DNA of 64,000 bases from Massilia sp. METH4 (GCF_037094685.1 NZ_CP146614.1:62001-126000), one strand, 5' to 3'; shown: positions 47,738 to 56,902, counted from the stretch's first letter. Numbers and translations: made by a program. Notes: generated by a model not told the origin, from the letters alone.

Positions 47738-48861
47738 CAGTCGTCCAGTGACAGCAGGATCGGTTGCAGGATCGCGGCGCCCAGCGCGGCGCTGCGCGCG
47801 CCGTTCCAGCCCATGTGCGGCACGGGCAGGTCGGCGTTGTCCTTGAACGGCATTTCCAGCGTCAGCGACAGGCAGCCGAAGTGGTGGCCGATGTATTTCG
47901 AGGCCAGGGTCAGCACATCCGCCTTGTACTTGCTGATCGGATAGCCCACCGCGTCCTGGAAGTCCGGGCTGGCATTCTTGTAGCGCTCGATGAAGGCCTT
48001 CTGCGCGGCGGCCTGCTCCGGCGTGAAGGTTTCCAGCATCTCGTTGCCGGCGACGAAGTTGTACGGCAGCGCCTCGTCGCCATGGATGTCGAAGAACATG
48101 TCCACGCCCGTTTCGTGGATCTTCTGCCGCACGCACAGCACTTCCGGCGAACGCTCCTGCGTCGGCGTCATCCACTCGCGGTTCAGGTTGGCGCCGGCCG
48201 CGTTCGTGCGCAGGTTGCCGCGCACCGAACCGTCCGGGTTCATGTTCGGCACGATGTAGAACACACAGCGTTGCAGCAGTTTGCGGGCGATGGGATTGGC
48301 ATCGTCCAGCAGCGCATCGATCAAACCCTCGATGAACCATTCGGCCATCGATTCGCCCGGATGCTGGCGGGCGATGAACCAGATCTTCTTTTCCGCCTGC
48401 TGGTCGCCGATCACCACCAGGTTCATGTCGCGCCCGTCGACGGAAGAACCCAGGTCGAGCACGCGCGCCACCGGATTCTCGGCCACTTCGCCCAGGAGGC
48501 GCAGGTGGCGGTCCCACGAGTACGGCTCGAAGTAGGCGTAGTACACGCTGTCCAGGTCCGGCGTGTGCCGGATCGTCATCACTTCGCCATCGAACGAGGT
48601 CGGCACCCGGAACCAGTTCTCGCCATCGTAGCTGGCCACCGCGTTGTAGTCCTCGAAGCCCTTGGCATAGGTTGCCTGGCCGGCGTTCAGGAAGCGCAGC
48701 ACGAGCCCCGTACCGCGCGCGCCCTGCACCCGGAAGTGGAACCACTGATGGATGTCGGCATGCGAATCGCTGCGCAGCTTCAGCTCGATGTTGGCGGGAT
48801 CCTCCGCGCTCACGACGTCGATCGCGCCGGAGTCGAAGTTCTGACTGATTTTGATGGTCAT
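47737..48861 (-). CDS. M14-family zinc carboxypeptidase (cytosolic carboxypeptidase type)
   Basis: 374-aa metallopeptidase. The N-terminal beta-sandwich domain (about 1-120) is typical of AGTPBP1/CCP-like members. The zinc ligands are in ARQHPGESMAEW (HxxE, near residue 176) and DIHGDEALPYNF (near 262). The catalytic glutamate is in LTLEMPFKDN near 340, and PNMNPDGSVRGNLRTNAAGANLNREW carries substrate-binding residues. There is no signal peptide, so it is likely cytoplasmic; the native substrate in bacteria is unknown. Coupled to the CYTH gene downstream. Confidence 0.93.
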   Translation of the reverse strand: MTIKISQNFDSGAIDVVSAEDPANIELKLRSDSHADIHQWFHFRVQGARGTGLVLRFLNAGQATYAKGFEDYNAVASYDGENWFRVPTSFDGEVMTIRHTPDLDSVYYAYFEPYSWDRHLRLLGEVAENPVARVLDLGSSVDGRDMNLVVIGDQQAEKKIWFIARQHPGESMAEWFIEGLIDALLDDANPIARKLLQRCVFYIVPNMNPDGSVRGNLRTNAAGANLNREWMTPTQERSPEVLCVRQKIHETGVDMFFDIHGDEALPYNFVAGNEMLETFTPEQAAAQKAFIERYKNASPDFQDAVGYPISKYKADVLTLASKYIGHHFGCLSLTLEMPFKDNADLPVPHMGWNGARSAALGAAILQPILLSLDD

Positions 48862-48961
48862 TGTGGAATCCGTTGGGTTTGGATGGCGTTATTGTCCTTG
48901 GTTTGGGGCGTTAACGCAAAAGGCGGGCCACCTGGCCCGCCTTGTCGAGGCGCCCGATCCG

Positions 48962-49011
48962 CTGGTGTCGGACATCCAGGCAAAGCCTGAGGTCCGACAC
49001 CGGTTTTCCTC
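48962..49011 (+). repeat. GGTGTCnGACACC hairpin module G
   Basis: GGTGTCGGACATCCAGGC pairs with GCCTGAGGTCCGACACC (one bulge), followed by GGTTTTCCTC. A single module between the 3' end of the catalase gene and the carboxypeptidase gene. Confidence 0.82.
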
Positions 49012-49032
49012 GACCGAACCAGCCGCGCTGGA

Positions 49033-50496
49033 TCAGTCGACGTTGCGCCCCCGCTTCTTCAGCGCCGCGCGCACACCGGCGCCATAGGCCTTGTCCGCCT
49101 TGTCGAAATGCCCCAGCTGGCGGGCGATGATCTCGTCGGACACCTGCGACAGCGGGCCGGCCAGGTTGTCGAACAGGTTCTGCTGCTCGGCAGCGTCCAG
49201 CACGCGGAACAGGTTGCCTGCCTGCGTGTAGTCGTCATCCGTGCCGCGCGGGTCGTAGATGCCGGCCGGGCCGCTCAGCGCCAGGGCCGGTTCGCCGTGC
49301 CCCAGGCCCTGCACGCCCGAGCCGCCAGCCTGCACCGTGTGATAATTCTGCTCGGCGCCGCCGTTGGCGAAGGCCATGGCGCCGTCGCGTTGCTGGTTGT
49401 GCACCGGGCAGCGCGGAGCGTTCACCGGCAGGTACTGGTGGTTCGTGCCCACGCGGTACAGCTGCGCGTCGTGGTAGGCGAACAGGCGGGCCTGCAGCAT
49501 CTTGTCCGGCGAGTAGCCCATGCCCGGCACCACGTTCGCGGGCGACAGCGCGGCCTGCTCCACTTCGGCGTGGTAGTTGAGCGGGTTGCGGTTCAGTTCC
49601 AGCACTCCCACCTGCCGCAGCGGGAAGTCGCCATGCGGCCAGACTTTCGTCAGGTCGAACGGGTTCCAGCCGGTGCGCTGCTCCCATGCGGCCAGTTCCG
49701 CTTCGGTCGCCACCTGGATCGACACGGTCCAGCGCGGGAACTCGCCCCGTGCAATGGCGTTGAACAGGTCGCGCTGTGCGTAGTCCGGGTCTTCGCCGGC
49801 GATCCGCACGGCATCGGCCGCGGTCAGGTTCTTGATGCCCTGCTGCGTCAGGAAGTGCCACTTCACGTACACGCGCTCGCCCGCATCGTTGATCAGGCTG
49901 TAGGTGTGGCTGCCGAAGCCGTGCATGTGGCGGTAGCCGTCCGGCGTGCCGCGGCTGGAGAACAGCGTGGTCACCTGGTGCAGGCTTTCCGGCGCCTTGC
50001 TCCAGAAGTCGAACATCATCGTGGCCGACTTCAGGTTCGTTTGCGGGTCGCGCTTCTGCGTGTGGATGAAGTCGGGGAACTTGATGCCATCCTTCAGGAA
50101 GAACACGGGCGTGTTGTTGCCCACCAGGTCCCAGTTGCCTTCCTCGGTATAGAAGCGCACCGCGAAGCCGCGTGGATCGCGCTCGGTGTCGGCGCTGCCC
50201 TTCTCGCCGCCCACGGTCGAGAAGCGCAGGAACGTCTCGGTCTGTTTGCCGATGGCCGAGAACAGCCTGGCCTTCGTGAATCGCGTGATGTCGTGCGTGA
50301 CCGTGAACGTGCCGTAGGCGCCGGAGCCCTTGGCGTGGACGACGCGCTCGGGAATGCGCTCACGGTTGAAGTGCTGCAGCTTCTCGATCAGGTGGAAGTC
50401 CTGCAGCAACAGCGGGCCACGTGCGCCGGCGCTGGCCGAGTTCTGGTTGTCGGCGACCGGAATGCCCGATGCGGTAGTGATTGGCGGCTGGCTCAT
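49033..50496 (-). CDS. katA: Catalase (small-subunit monofunctional type)
   Basis: Heme catalase decomposing hydrogen peroxide, 487 aa. The distal histidine is in RVVHAKGSGAYGTFTVT near residue 55. The asparagine is in WDLVGNNTPVFFLKD near 130, and the proximal tyrosine in RLFAYHDAQLYRVG near 340. It lacks the C-terminal flavodoxin-like domain, so it is clade 3 by size. ATG 50496 follows GAGGAG; a longer upstream reading frame was rejected. A strong dyad lies just upstream. The symbol katA is by type only. Confidence 0.94.
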   Translation of the reverse strand: MSQPPITTASGIPVADNQNSASAGARGPLLLQDFHLIEKLQHFNRERIPERVVHAKGSGAYGTFTVTHDITRFTKARLFSAIGKQTETFLRFSTVGGEKGSADTERDPRGFAVRFYTEEGNWDLVGNNTPVFFLKDGIKFPDFIHTQKRDPQTNLKSATMMFDFWSKAPESLHQVTTLFSSRGTPDGYRHMHGFGSHTYSLINDAGERVYVKWHFLTQQGIKNLTAADAVRIAGEDPDYAQRDLFNAIARGEFPRWTVSIQVATEAELAAWEQRTGWNPFDLTKVWPHGDFPLRQVGVLELNRNPLNYHAEVEQAALSPANVVPGMGYSPDKMLQARLFAYHDAQLYRVGTNHQYLPVNAPRCPVHNQQRDGAMAFANGGAEQNYHTVQAGGSGVQGLGHGEPALALSGPAGIYDPRGTDDDYTQAGNLFRVLDAAEQQNLFDNLAGPLSQVSDEIIARQLGHFDKADKAYGAGVRAALKKRGRNVD

Positions 50497-50548
50497 GTTT
50501 GGCTCCTCGGTGGTGTGAACGTAGGGAAATTCTACGTGCCCACTCAGC

Positions 50549-50594
50549 ATTGGAAAAGCTAATTGATTAAATCAATGTCATAGCTATTTCCAAT
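50549..50594. promoter_or_regulatory. Nested dyad upstream of catalase, candidate OxyR-type operator
   Basis: Outer arms ATTGGAAAAGCTA (50549-50561) and TAGCTATTTCCAAT (50581-50594) enclose a second dyad ATTGATTAAATCAAT (50562-50576). The position, 53-98 bases before the catalase ATG, fits a regulator of peroxide stress such as OxyR; the spacing only loosely fits the known OxyR pattern. Confidence 0.5.
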
Positions 50595-50642
50595 GGAAGA
50601 GCTGCCTATCCCCCAAGCACCCGGGGCGCTGTTGCAAGGATG

Positions 50643-50966
50643 TCACGGGTGCGGCGGATACTCGCCGTACATGGCGATGAGATAGCGTGCCCCCGGCTGG
50701 CTGCCCTTGTCGATGCCCACCCGGTCGAAACCGGCGGCATCGCGCTCGGTGATGCCGAAGCCTTCGCCCTTCGGCTTGCGCGAGACGACAGGCGCCAGGT
50801 TCGGCAGCGCGAAAGTGGATTTGCCGTCGCCGCCGTAGGTCGTCCCCAGCAGCGAGAAGAGTGCCTGGTGCTGATTGATCGGCAGCAGCCTGCCGTCGCA
50901 GGCAGCAAAGCCTTTCGGGATCCAGCTGCCGGGCCAAACGATGACCTGTCCGAGATAAACTTCCAT
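50643..50966 (-). CDS. Tail Collar domain (MdpB-type) protein
   Basis: 107-aa protein. MEVYLGQVIVWPGSWIPKGFAACDGRLLPINQHQALFSLLGTTYGGDG is the start of a phage Tail Collar domain, as in the microcystin-dependent protein MdpB family. The rest (STFALPNLAPVV) is the typical continuation. No other phage gene is near, so this is not a prophage piece but a stand-alone bacterial collar-domain protein. Start ATG 50966 follows GGGGGA. Function unknown. Confidence 0.85.
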   Translation of the reverse strand: MEVYLGQVIVWPGSWIPKGFAACDGRLLPINQHQALFSLLGTTYGGDGKSTFALPNLAPVVSRKPKGEGFGITERDAAGFDRVGIDKGSQPGARYLIAMYGEYPPHP

Positions 50967-51059
50967 GCTTCCCCCTGGTTGGAAAGCAAGCATGGTCACA
51001 TGAAGGCTTGCCGGCAGGCGTAATCGTTTGTCGTGCTTATGTCACCACGCGCGGGGCGC

Positions 51060-52604
51060 TCATCCGGCCCGCATGTGCCTGCCGGTCCGATACCTTTCAT
51101 GCCACGACAGCGCTTCTTCCAGCACGTGCGGCGTCTGCCCGCCGCGCAGCAGCGCGCGTTCGTAGTAGTCGCGCAAGAGCGGCCGGTAATCCGGGTGTGC
51201 GCACTTCTCGATGATCCGCGGCGCGCGTTCGCGCGGCGCCAGCCCGCGCAGGTCCGCCAGGCCCCATTCGGTCACCAGCACGTCCACGTCGTGTTCGGTG
51301 TGGTCCACGTGCGCCACCATCGGCACCACGCTGGAGATCGCGCCATCCTTCGCCTCGGACTTGCTGACGAAGATCGCCAGCTCGCCGTTGCGGGCGAAGT
51401 CGCCCGAGCCGCCGATACCGTTCATCATGTTCGTGCCGCCAACGTGGGTGGAGTTCACGTTGCCGTAGATGTCGAACTCCAGCGCCGTGTTCAGGCCGAT
51501 GATGCCGAGCCGGCGCACGATCTCGGGGTGGTTGCTGATCTCCTGCGGCCGCAGCACGATGCGGTCGCGGTAGCGCTCCAGGTTGGCGAGGAAACGCTCG
51601 TGCATCGGCCCCGAGAGCGTGATCGACGATGCCGACGCCAGCGCCAGCTGGCCGGATTCGAGCAGGGCGATCGCGCTGTCCTGGAGCACTTCGGAATACA
51701 TCGACAGGTTGCGGAACGACGATTGCGTGAGCCCGTGCAGCACCGCGTTGGCGATGGTGCCGATGCCGGCCTGCAGGGGCAGCAGTTCAGGCGTCATGCG
51801 GCCCGCCTCCACTTCGCCTTCGAGGAAAGCTATCACGTGGCGCGCGATCGCATCGGTTCCGGCATCCGGCGGCAGCACCGAGGATGGGCTGTCCGGGCTG
51901 TCGGTGACCACGATCGCGGCGATGCGTTCCGGGTCGAGCGCGATCGCGGTGGAACCGATGCGCTGGCCTGGATGCGTGAGCGGGATCGGCTCGCGCTCCG
52001 GGCGCGGGCGCGGCACGTAGATGTCGTGCAGCCCTTCCAGCGCCGCCGGCGCGGCCAGGTTCAGTTCCACGATCACCTGCCGGGCACTCTGCACGAAGCT
52101 GGCGCTGTTCCCCACGGCCATGGTGGGCACGATGGCCCCATCCTCGCGGATCGCGCAGGCTTCGATAACGGCAATGTCGATGCGCGGCAGCGCGCCGCTG
52201 CGCAGCTGTTCGGCCGTCTCCGACAGGTGCTGGTCGATGAACATCACCTCGCCCGTATTGATCTTGCGGCGCAGCGAGGCGTCGGCCTGGAACGGCAGCC
52301 GGCGCGCGATCACGCCGGCATTGGCCATCAGGCCGTCGCTGTCGTTGCCCAGCGAGGCGCCGGTGATCAGGGTGAGATCGAGCGGCTGTTCGCGCGCCCG
52401 CTCCACCAGCGCGCGCGGCAATGCCTTCGCGTCGCCCGCTTTCGTGAAGCCGCTCATGCCGACCGTCATGCCGGGCTTGAAGAGGCGCGCGGCCCGCCCG
52501 GCGGGCTGGATGCGGGCCAGCAGTTCGGCGCGGCGGATCCGTGCGCTCACATCGGTATCGGCCGCGCTGTTCTTCGCCTCGTTCTCCACCATCCTGTCCT
52601 CCAC
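51060..52604 (-). CDS. Acetyl-CoA hydrolase/transferase family protein (succinyl-CoA:acyl CoA-transferase type)
   Basis: CoA-transferase of about 510 aa (ATG at 52604, or 52592 giving MVENEAK). It has the class I architecture with the catalytic glutamate in LNTALEFDIYGNVNSTH near residue 390 and oxyanion-forming GGSGDFARNG near 420. Relatives move CoA between succinyl-CoA and acetate or propionate. The gene is divergent from a LysR regulator 98 bases away, the usual arrangement for an enzyme and its activator. Which acyl donor is used cannot be read here. Confidence 0.9.
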   Translation of the reverse strand: MEDRMVENEAKNSAADTDVSARIRRAELLARIQPAGRAARLFKPGMTVGMSGFTKAGDAKALPRALVERAREQPLDLTLITGASLGNDSDGLMANAGVIARRLPFQADASLRRKINTGEVMFIDQHLSETAEQLRSGALPRIDIAVIEACAIREDGAIVPTMAVGNSASFVQSARQVIVELNLAAPAALEGLHDIYVPRPRPEREPIPLTHPGQRIGSTAIALDPERIAAIVVTDSPDSPSSVLPPDAGTDAIARHVIAFLEGEVEAGRMTPELLPLQAGIGTIANAVLHGLTQSSFRNLSMYSEVLQDSAIALLESGQLALASASSITLSGPMHERFLANLERYRDRIVLRPQEISNHPEIVRRLGIIGLNTALEFDIYGNVNSTHVGGTNMMNGIGGSGDFARNGELAIFVSKSEAKDGAISSVVPMVAHVDHTEHDVDVLVTEWGLADLRGLAPRERAPRIIEKCAHPDYRPLLRDYYERALLRGGQTPHVLEEALSWHERYRTGRHMRAG

Positions 52605-52605
52605 T

Positions 52606-52643
52606 ATTCTTGATCGAATGAGGGCAGTATAGAATCGCTATTC
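52606..52643. promoter_or_regulatory. Candidate LysR binding sites in the divergent promoter
   Basis: Two short dyads, ATTC-TTGATC-GAAT (52606-52619) and GAAT-CGCT-ATTC (52632-52643), lie between the CoA-transferase and LysR genes, with a minus-strand TATACT -10 between them. The T-N11-A type dyad fits LysR family sites. Confidence 0.4.
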
Positions 52644-52701
52644 ATGGGGAATATGACTTATATTCACCGCTTCCATTCGAAAAATTCATGGGACTCGCAG
52701 C

Positions 52702-53580
52702 ATGGATATCCGCTCCCTGCGCTACTTCATCGAAACCGCGCGCCTCTCCAGCTTCACCCAGGCGGCCGAACTGCTGCACGTGACGCAATCGACGATCAGC
52801 AAGATGGTGCACCAGCTCGAGGAAGAGCTGGGCACGCCGCTGTTCGTGCGCGACGGCCGCCGCCTGGGCCTGACGGATACCGGCCGCGTGGTCTACGAGC
52901 GCGGCCAGGAAATGCTGGCGACCATGCGCACGCTGGCGGCCGAGGTGCGCGATATCCAGGCCGTGCGCCGCGGCACGCTCACGGTCGGCATTCCGCCGAT
53001 GATCAACCTGCTGTTCACGCCCGTGCTGAAAGCGTTCCGCGAGCGCCACCCCGATATCCGGCTGGTGCTGCGCGAAGTCACCGGGCAGGACGTGGAACGG
53101 CTGGTCGCTTCCGGAGAACTGGAAATCGGGATGACGGTGTTGCCGGCCGAGCCCAGCCTGCCGGTCGAAACGCTGCCGGTGGCCAGCTACCCGATGTGGG
53201 CACTGGCCGCGCACGGTACCTTCCAGCGCCAGCGGCGCACGCTGAAGCTGGCGGCACTGAAGGACTTGCCGCTGGTGATGCTCACCGACGATTTCGCGCT
53301 GACCCGTTCCCTGCGCCGCGCTTTCGCCCAGGCGGGATTCGAGCCTGTCGTGGCGGCGCAAAGCGGCCAATGGGATTGGCTGGTGGAGATGGCCTCGGCC
53401 GGCATCGGCGTGGCGCTGCTGCCGGAACCTTTCATCGACCGGCTGGCCGACGAGGCGCTGCACGCGGTGCGGATCGTGGAGCCCGACCTGCCGTGGCAGG
53501 TGGCACACGTGTGGAGCGGGCGATACCTGTCGCACGCCGCGCGGGCCTGGCTGGACGTGCGTGGCGAGGTGCTGGGCTAG
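52702..53580 (+). CDS. LysR-family transcriptional regulator
   Basis: 292-aa regulator. The N-terminal helix-turn-helix (RSLRYFIETARLSSFTQAAELLHVTQSTISKMVHQLEEELGTPLFVR, residues 4-50) is canonical. The substrate-binding domain (TVGIPPMINLLFTPVLKAFRERHPDIRL, then GIGVALLPEPFIDRL) completes the protein. Divergent from the CoA-transferase gene, which it probably controls. Its last 42 bases (from CGCGGGCCTGG to the stop) are the source of the tandem repeats that follow. Confidence 0.94.
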   Translation: MDIRSLRYFIETARLSSFTQAAELLHVTQSTISKMVHQLEEELGTPLFVRDGRRLGLTDTGRVVYERGQEMLATMRTLAAEVRDIQAVRRGTLTVGIPPMINLLFTPVLKAFRERHPDIRLVLREVTGQDVERLVASGELEIGMTVLPAEPSLPVETLPVASYPMWALAAHGTFQRQRRTLKLAALKDLPLVMLTDDFALTRSLRRAFAQAGFEPVVAAQSGQWDWLVEMASAGIGVALLPEPFIDRLADEALHAVRIVEPDLPWQVAHVWSGRYLSHAARAWLDVRGEVLG

Positions 53581-53790
53581 CGCGGCATTCGTCCCTCTTG
53601 CGCGGGCCTGGCTGGAGGTATGTGGGGAGGTGCTGGGCTAGCGCGGCATTCGTCCCTCTTGCGCGGGCCTGGCTGGAGGTATGTGGGGAGGTGCTGGGCT
53701 AGCGCGGCATTCGTCCCTCTTGCGCGGGCCTGGCTGGACGTGTGTGGCGAGGTGCTGGGCTAGCGCGGCATTCGTCCCGCTCGCGCGGCC
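53581..53790. repeat. 61-bp tandem repeats copying the end of the LysR gene
   Basis: Three head-to-tail copies of 61 bases (53581-53641, 53642-53702, 53703-53763) and a partial fourth. Each contains CGCGGGCCTGGCTGGA-G/C-GT and GAGGTGCTGGGCTAG, that is, the final codons and stop of lysR. Copies 1 and 2 are identical; copy 3 is closer to the gene end. Confidence 0.9.
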
Positions 53791-53835
53791 TGGCGCCCCG
53801 GCGCGAAGCGCGCCGAGGCCACCGCGCGGTGCTGC

Positions 53836-54624
53836 TTACTTGCGGAAGAATTTGCGACGCGCAGCCAGCAACAGCAGGCCGGCACCGAACATGGCATAGG
53901 TCTCCGGCTCGGGCACAGGCACTAGCGGCTCGTTGCCGTATGTGCTCGAGCCCGATGTCATGTACAGGTAAACGGTGGTCGACGTGTCGCTGTCGTTGGC
54001 GAAACCGATGTCGAAGCTGCCGGACCGTTGGGCGCCCGGCTCTTCCTGGTAGACCAGGAGGGACTGCCGGTCCTCGACGGTCGTGCCGTTGGCGTAGAAC
54101 GAGGCGAGCATGGACACGCTGCCGCTCTGCGTGCCCAGGTCATCGCCTTCGCGCAGGATGGACAGCGCATAGTCGCCCGACAGGCGCACTTCGCTATGCG
54201 CGCCCAGGACGACCTGGAAGTACTGGATGCCGCTGCTGTACAGGTGGCCGGCCGGCGACGGGCCGGGGTAGGAAGCATACGTCTGCAGGCTTCCCAGGTT
54301 GCCATCGGTCCGGGCCCACGTGCTGGCCTGCCCCTCGGACAACACCGTGCTGCCGGCCTGGCCAAGTGCTGCCCTGCTTTCTTCGTCGTAGCGGATCAAC
54401 TCGTCGTCGTTCGGGCCGAGCGCGGCAAACGAGGCAAGGGAAGTGTACGACGTCGGGACGATCGTGTAACCTGCCTCGACGCCGTCACCGGGAGTCAGGT
54501 CCACGACGCTCAGCTGGACGTTACTGTAGGCAGTACTCGCTTCGATTCGGGATGCGGCGTGCGCCGGCAATGTGGATGCAAGCGCCAGGATCGCGCATGC
54601 CGCGAAAGTAACGGAAAACCGCAT
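53836..54624 (-). CDS. PEP-CTERM sorting-domain protein
   Basis: 262-aa exported protein with a signal peptide (TFAACAILALASTLPAHA) and a C-terminal VPEPETYAMFGAGLLLLAARRKFFRK, the PEP motif, hydrophobic segment and basic tail. The body (LSVVDLTPGDGVEAGYTIVP; SGDYALSILREGDDL) resembles that of the protein at 3.1-3.9 kb, so the two may be paralogues. ATG 54624 follows GGAGC; a slightly longer start is possible. A surface or matrix role is inferred. Confidence 0.87.
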   Translation of the reverse strand: MRFSVTFAACAILALASTLPAHAASRIEASTAYSNVQLSVVDLTPGDGVEAGYTIVPTSYTSLASFAALGPNDDELIRYDEESRAALGQAGSTVLSEGQASTWARTDGNLGSLQTYASYPGPSPAGHLYSSGIQYFQVVLGAHSEVRLSGDYALSILREGDDLGTQSGSVSMLASFYANGTTVEDRQSLLVYQEEPGAQRSGSFDIGFANDSDTSTTVYLYMTSGSSTYGNEPLVPVPEPETYAMFGAGLLLLAARRKFFRK

Positions 54625-54834
54625 AGATAGCTCCATGTGCATTGATGAGATGTGGGTACTCGCCGCGATCCGGACCGATCACAGCCGAGCCGAGCAATTC
54701 TACGCCAGCCTATTCAAAAAATGTAAATAAAACAATACTTTCATCAATGAAGTAACTACTCTCGACGCGCGTGACGAGTGCTTCTGCGATCCGACGGCAA
54801 TCGATGGCTACGGCAGCGGTCGCGCCTTGCCGGG

Positions 54835-55770
54835 CTACCCCACCGCCAAGTGCGCCACGGTACGCAGCGCAATGCCCACGCATGCGCCGAGCACGGCGGG
54901 CCGGGCGACCCTCGCTACCCGCTTCCCCGCCGAGATGAGGATCGCGAACCCAGGTACGTCCAGCGTGTGGACGAGCCATCCCGCGCTCTGGTTGACGAGG
55001 GGCGTGCCGATGGCTCCTTCGCGCAGCATGTCGTCCACCAGGCCGAGCACCGCCGTGCCGCCAGCCAGCGCTTTCGTCAGCGTCAGCACGATCATGTTCG
55101 GGTCGATGGCAACCGCCTGCAAGAGCGGCCCGAGCAGGCCGGTGAGCCAGGCGAACAGCCCGAGCTGGCGCAGGAAGGTGATGGCGACGAGCGACAGCAC
55201 GAGCATCGGGATCACGCCCACCGCGATCCGGAATGCTTCCGCGCCGGCCCGGTTGATCACGTCCAGCACGCCCTTGCCATCCTCGGCGGTCGGGTGCTTC
55301 ACGGTTTCATCGAAGGGTTTTTCGAAGGCGGGCAGGTTCCGGCCGAAGACGTGGTAGGTCGCGGCCGCGGCAAGCAGTCCGCCGGCCAGCGAGAACACGA
55401 GCGCCGCGCCAAGCCGCAGGTCCAGCGCCGCCATGGGAAACATCACGTTGGCTTGGCCCATGGCGAAGACCATCGCGAGCGTGGCCGCGAGGTGGCGGTC
55501 CGACACGCCGCGCTGCTCCATCATCGCCAGCGTGGCCAGCGGCGCGGCAAAGCTTACGAAGCTGATCTGCAAGGCCGCGAACACGGAAAGGCCCGTGAGG
55601 CCGACCGGCCTCAGTACCGGTGCCAGCCTTGCCACCACCCAGTCCATCACGCCGCGCGCTTCCAGCAGGCGCATCACGCACAGCATCAGGACCATGATGG
55701 GCAGCAGCACGAACAGCGACAGTTCGACGGCCGAACGGCCGGCTTTCAGTACGAGGTCGATGAGCTCCAT
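54835..55770 (-). CDS. Nucleoside-recognition (Gate) domain inner-membrane protein
   Basis: 311-aa membrane protein with about eight hydrophobic segments and two Gate-type repeats (LAATLAMVFAMGQANVMFPMAAL; MIVLTLTKALAGGTAVLGLVDDML). The family includes SpmA/SpmB-like and nucleoside-transporter-like proteins; none has a settled substrate in this form. It stands alone, and no spore genes are expected. ATG 55770 (MELIDLVLKAG). Confidence 0.85.
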   Translation of the reverse strand: MELIDLVLKAGRSAVELSLFVLLPIMVLMLCVMRLLEARGVMDWVVARLAPVLRPVGLTGLSVFAALQISFVSFAAPLATLAMMEQRGVSDRHLAATLAMVFAMGQANVMFPMAALDLRLGAALVFSLAGGLLAAAATYHVFGRNLPAFEKPFDETVKHPTAEDGKGVLDVINRAGAEAFRIAVGVIPMLVLSLVAITFLRQLGLFAWLTGLLGPLLQAVAIDPNMIVLTLTKALAGGTAVLGLVDDMLREGAIGTPLVNQSAGWLVHTLDVPGFAILISAGKRVARVARPAVLGACVGIALRTVAHLAVG

Positions 55771-56018
55771 GGCGCCATTGTACGCGGCCGGTCCGCTCCG
55801 GCCGCGGCGCGGTTACACGCGGAACGACAGGCCGTCGGTAATGGCGTGATCCGGCGTGCGGCCGTTCACCCCCCCGCCAATACATGGCGTCGACCTGGCA
55901 GTCGCGCGTGAGGGTTCACGCGGCGCCGACATCGGCCTGGACCTGCGTGCCGCCATGCTTGCCCTCGCGATGCGCGGCGCGGCAGCTCGGCGAAGACCAT
56001 GAAGGACCCGGCGTCCGG
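55771..56018. other. Non-coding or decayed segment
   Basis: 248 bases between two minus-strand genes. On the minus strand one frame ends GRTPDHAITDGLSFRV before a stop at 55813, and another ends KHGGTQVQADVGAA. A run of seven C near 55867 interrupts the frame between them. This may be the decayed 3' end of a gene, but no family was recognised. Confidence 0.3.
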
Positions 56019-56756
56019 CTACGGCATGCGCCCCGTGCGCAGCGCGTGCCCCCAATCGGGCCGGCCGTTGCCCTCGGCCAGCTGCGCCGCGAATTCGTAG
56101 TCGTACGGCACGGCGATGTGCTCGACGAGCCAGCCGGCGGCCGTGCGCTCGACGATGGCGTATTTCGCCTGTGGCGTGAAGTTCTGCGACTGGTGCGGTA
56201 AGGGTTGGTCGTGATTGAACGCCTGCAGCCCCACGCTGCCGGGATTGACAATGAGGCGCCCGTCGTCCAGCAGCATGCTGCGCGGCACGTGCGTGTGGCC
56301 ACACAGGATCAGCGAGGCCAGTGCATCCCCGGCGCGTTCCAGCACTTCGTCGTGGGTGGCGCGGCGCATGCCGGCCTCGGTGACCGTTTCGGTCCAGTAG
56401 ACCAGGTCCGACGAGGGTGTGCCATGCACCAGCAGCACATCGTCCGTCAGCTTCAGCGTGGCCGGCAGCGAATGCAGCCAGGCCCGCTGCACCTCGGTGA
56501 TCTGCTCATGCGCGTAACGGTCGGACGTCCCCATCTTTTCCGGCACGTGCATCAGCACTTGCCGCTCATGGTTGCCCGCGATGGTGGGCATGTCCAGTGC
56601 CATCAGCCGTTCGGCCGTCTCGCGCGGCTGCAGCGGGCCGGAGACGATGTCGCCCAGGTTCACTGTCACGGTCGCGCCGCGCCGTTCGATATCGGCCAGC
56701 ACCGCCTCCAGTGCGCCGAGGTTGCCATGGATATCCGAGATTGCCGCGATCTTCAT
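56019..56756 (-). CDS. Calcineurin-like metallophosphoesterase (YfcE/MJ0936 type)
   Basis: 245-aa metal-dependent phosphoesterase with all five motifs: SDIHGNLGALEAVL near residue 7, NLGDIVSGP near 33, AGNHERQ near 60, VHGTP near 109 and CGHTHVPRS near 151. These proteins hydrolyse phosphodiesters in vitro; physiological substrate unknown. No neighbour suggests a pathway. Confidence 0.92.
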   Translation of the reverse strand: MKIAAISDIHGNLGALEAVLADIERRGATVTVNLGDIVSGPLQPRETAERLMALDMPTIAGNHERQVLMHVPEKMGTSDRYAHEQITEVQRAWLHSLPATLKLTDDVLLVHGTPSSDLVYWTETVTEAGMRRATHDEVLERAGDALASLILCGHTHVPRSMLLDDGRLIVNPGSVGLQAFNHDQPLPHQSQNFTPQAKYAIVERTAAGWLVEHIAVPYDYEFAAQLAEGNGRPDWGHALRTGRMP

Positions 56757-56902
56757 CCCATTCCCCTTTTGTTGGACCTTCCGCTATTTTGATCGTCTCC
56801 CGCTAACTTGCAAAATGTTAGTTTATTTACAACCAACTAACTCTTCCGTATCATCTGTCGGCTGAGCTACCTCGATCATTCCTCCCCCCTTCCGGAAAAC
56901 AA

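Noticed and set aside
50643..50966. Prophage tail fragment
   Set aside because: The Tail Collar protein stands alone with no capsid, portal or integrase genes nearby, and such proteins occur as ordinary bacterial genes.
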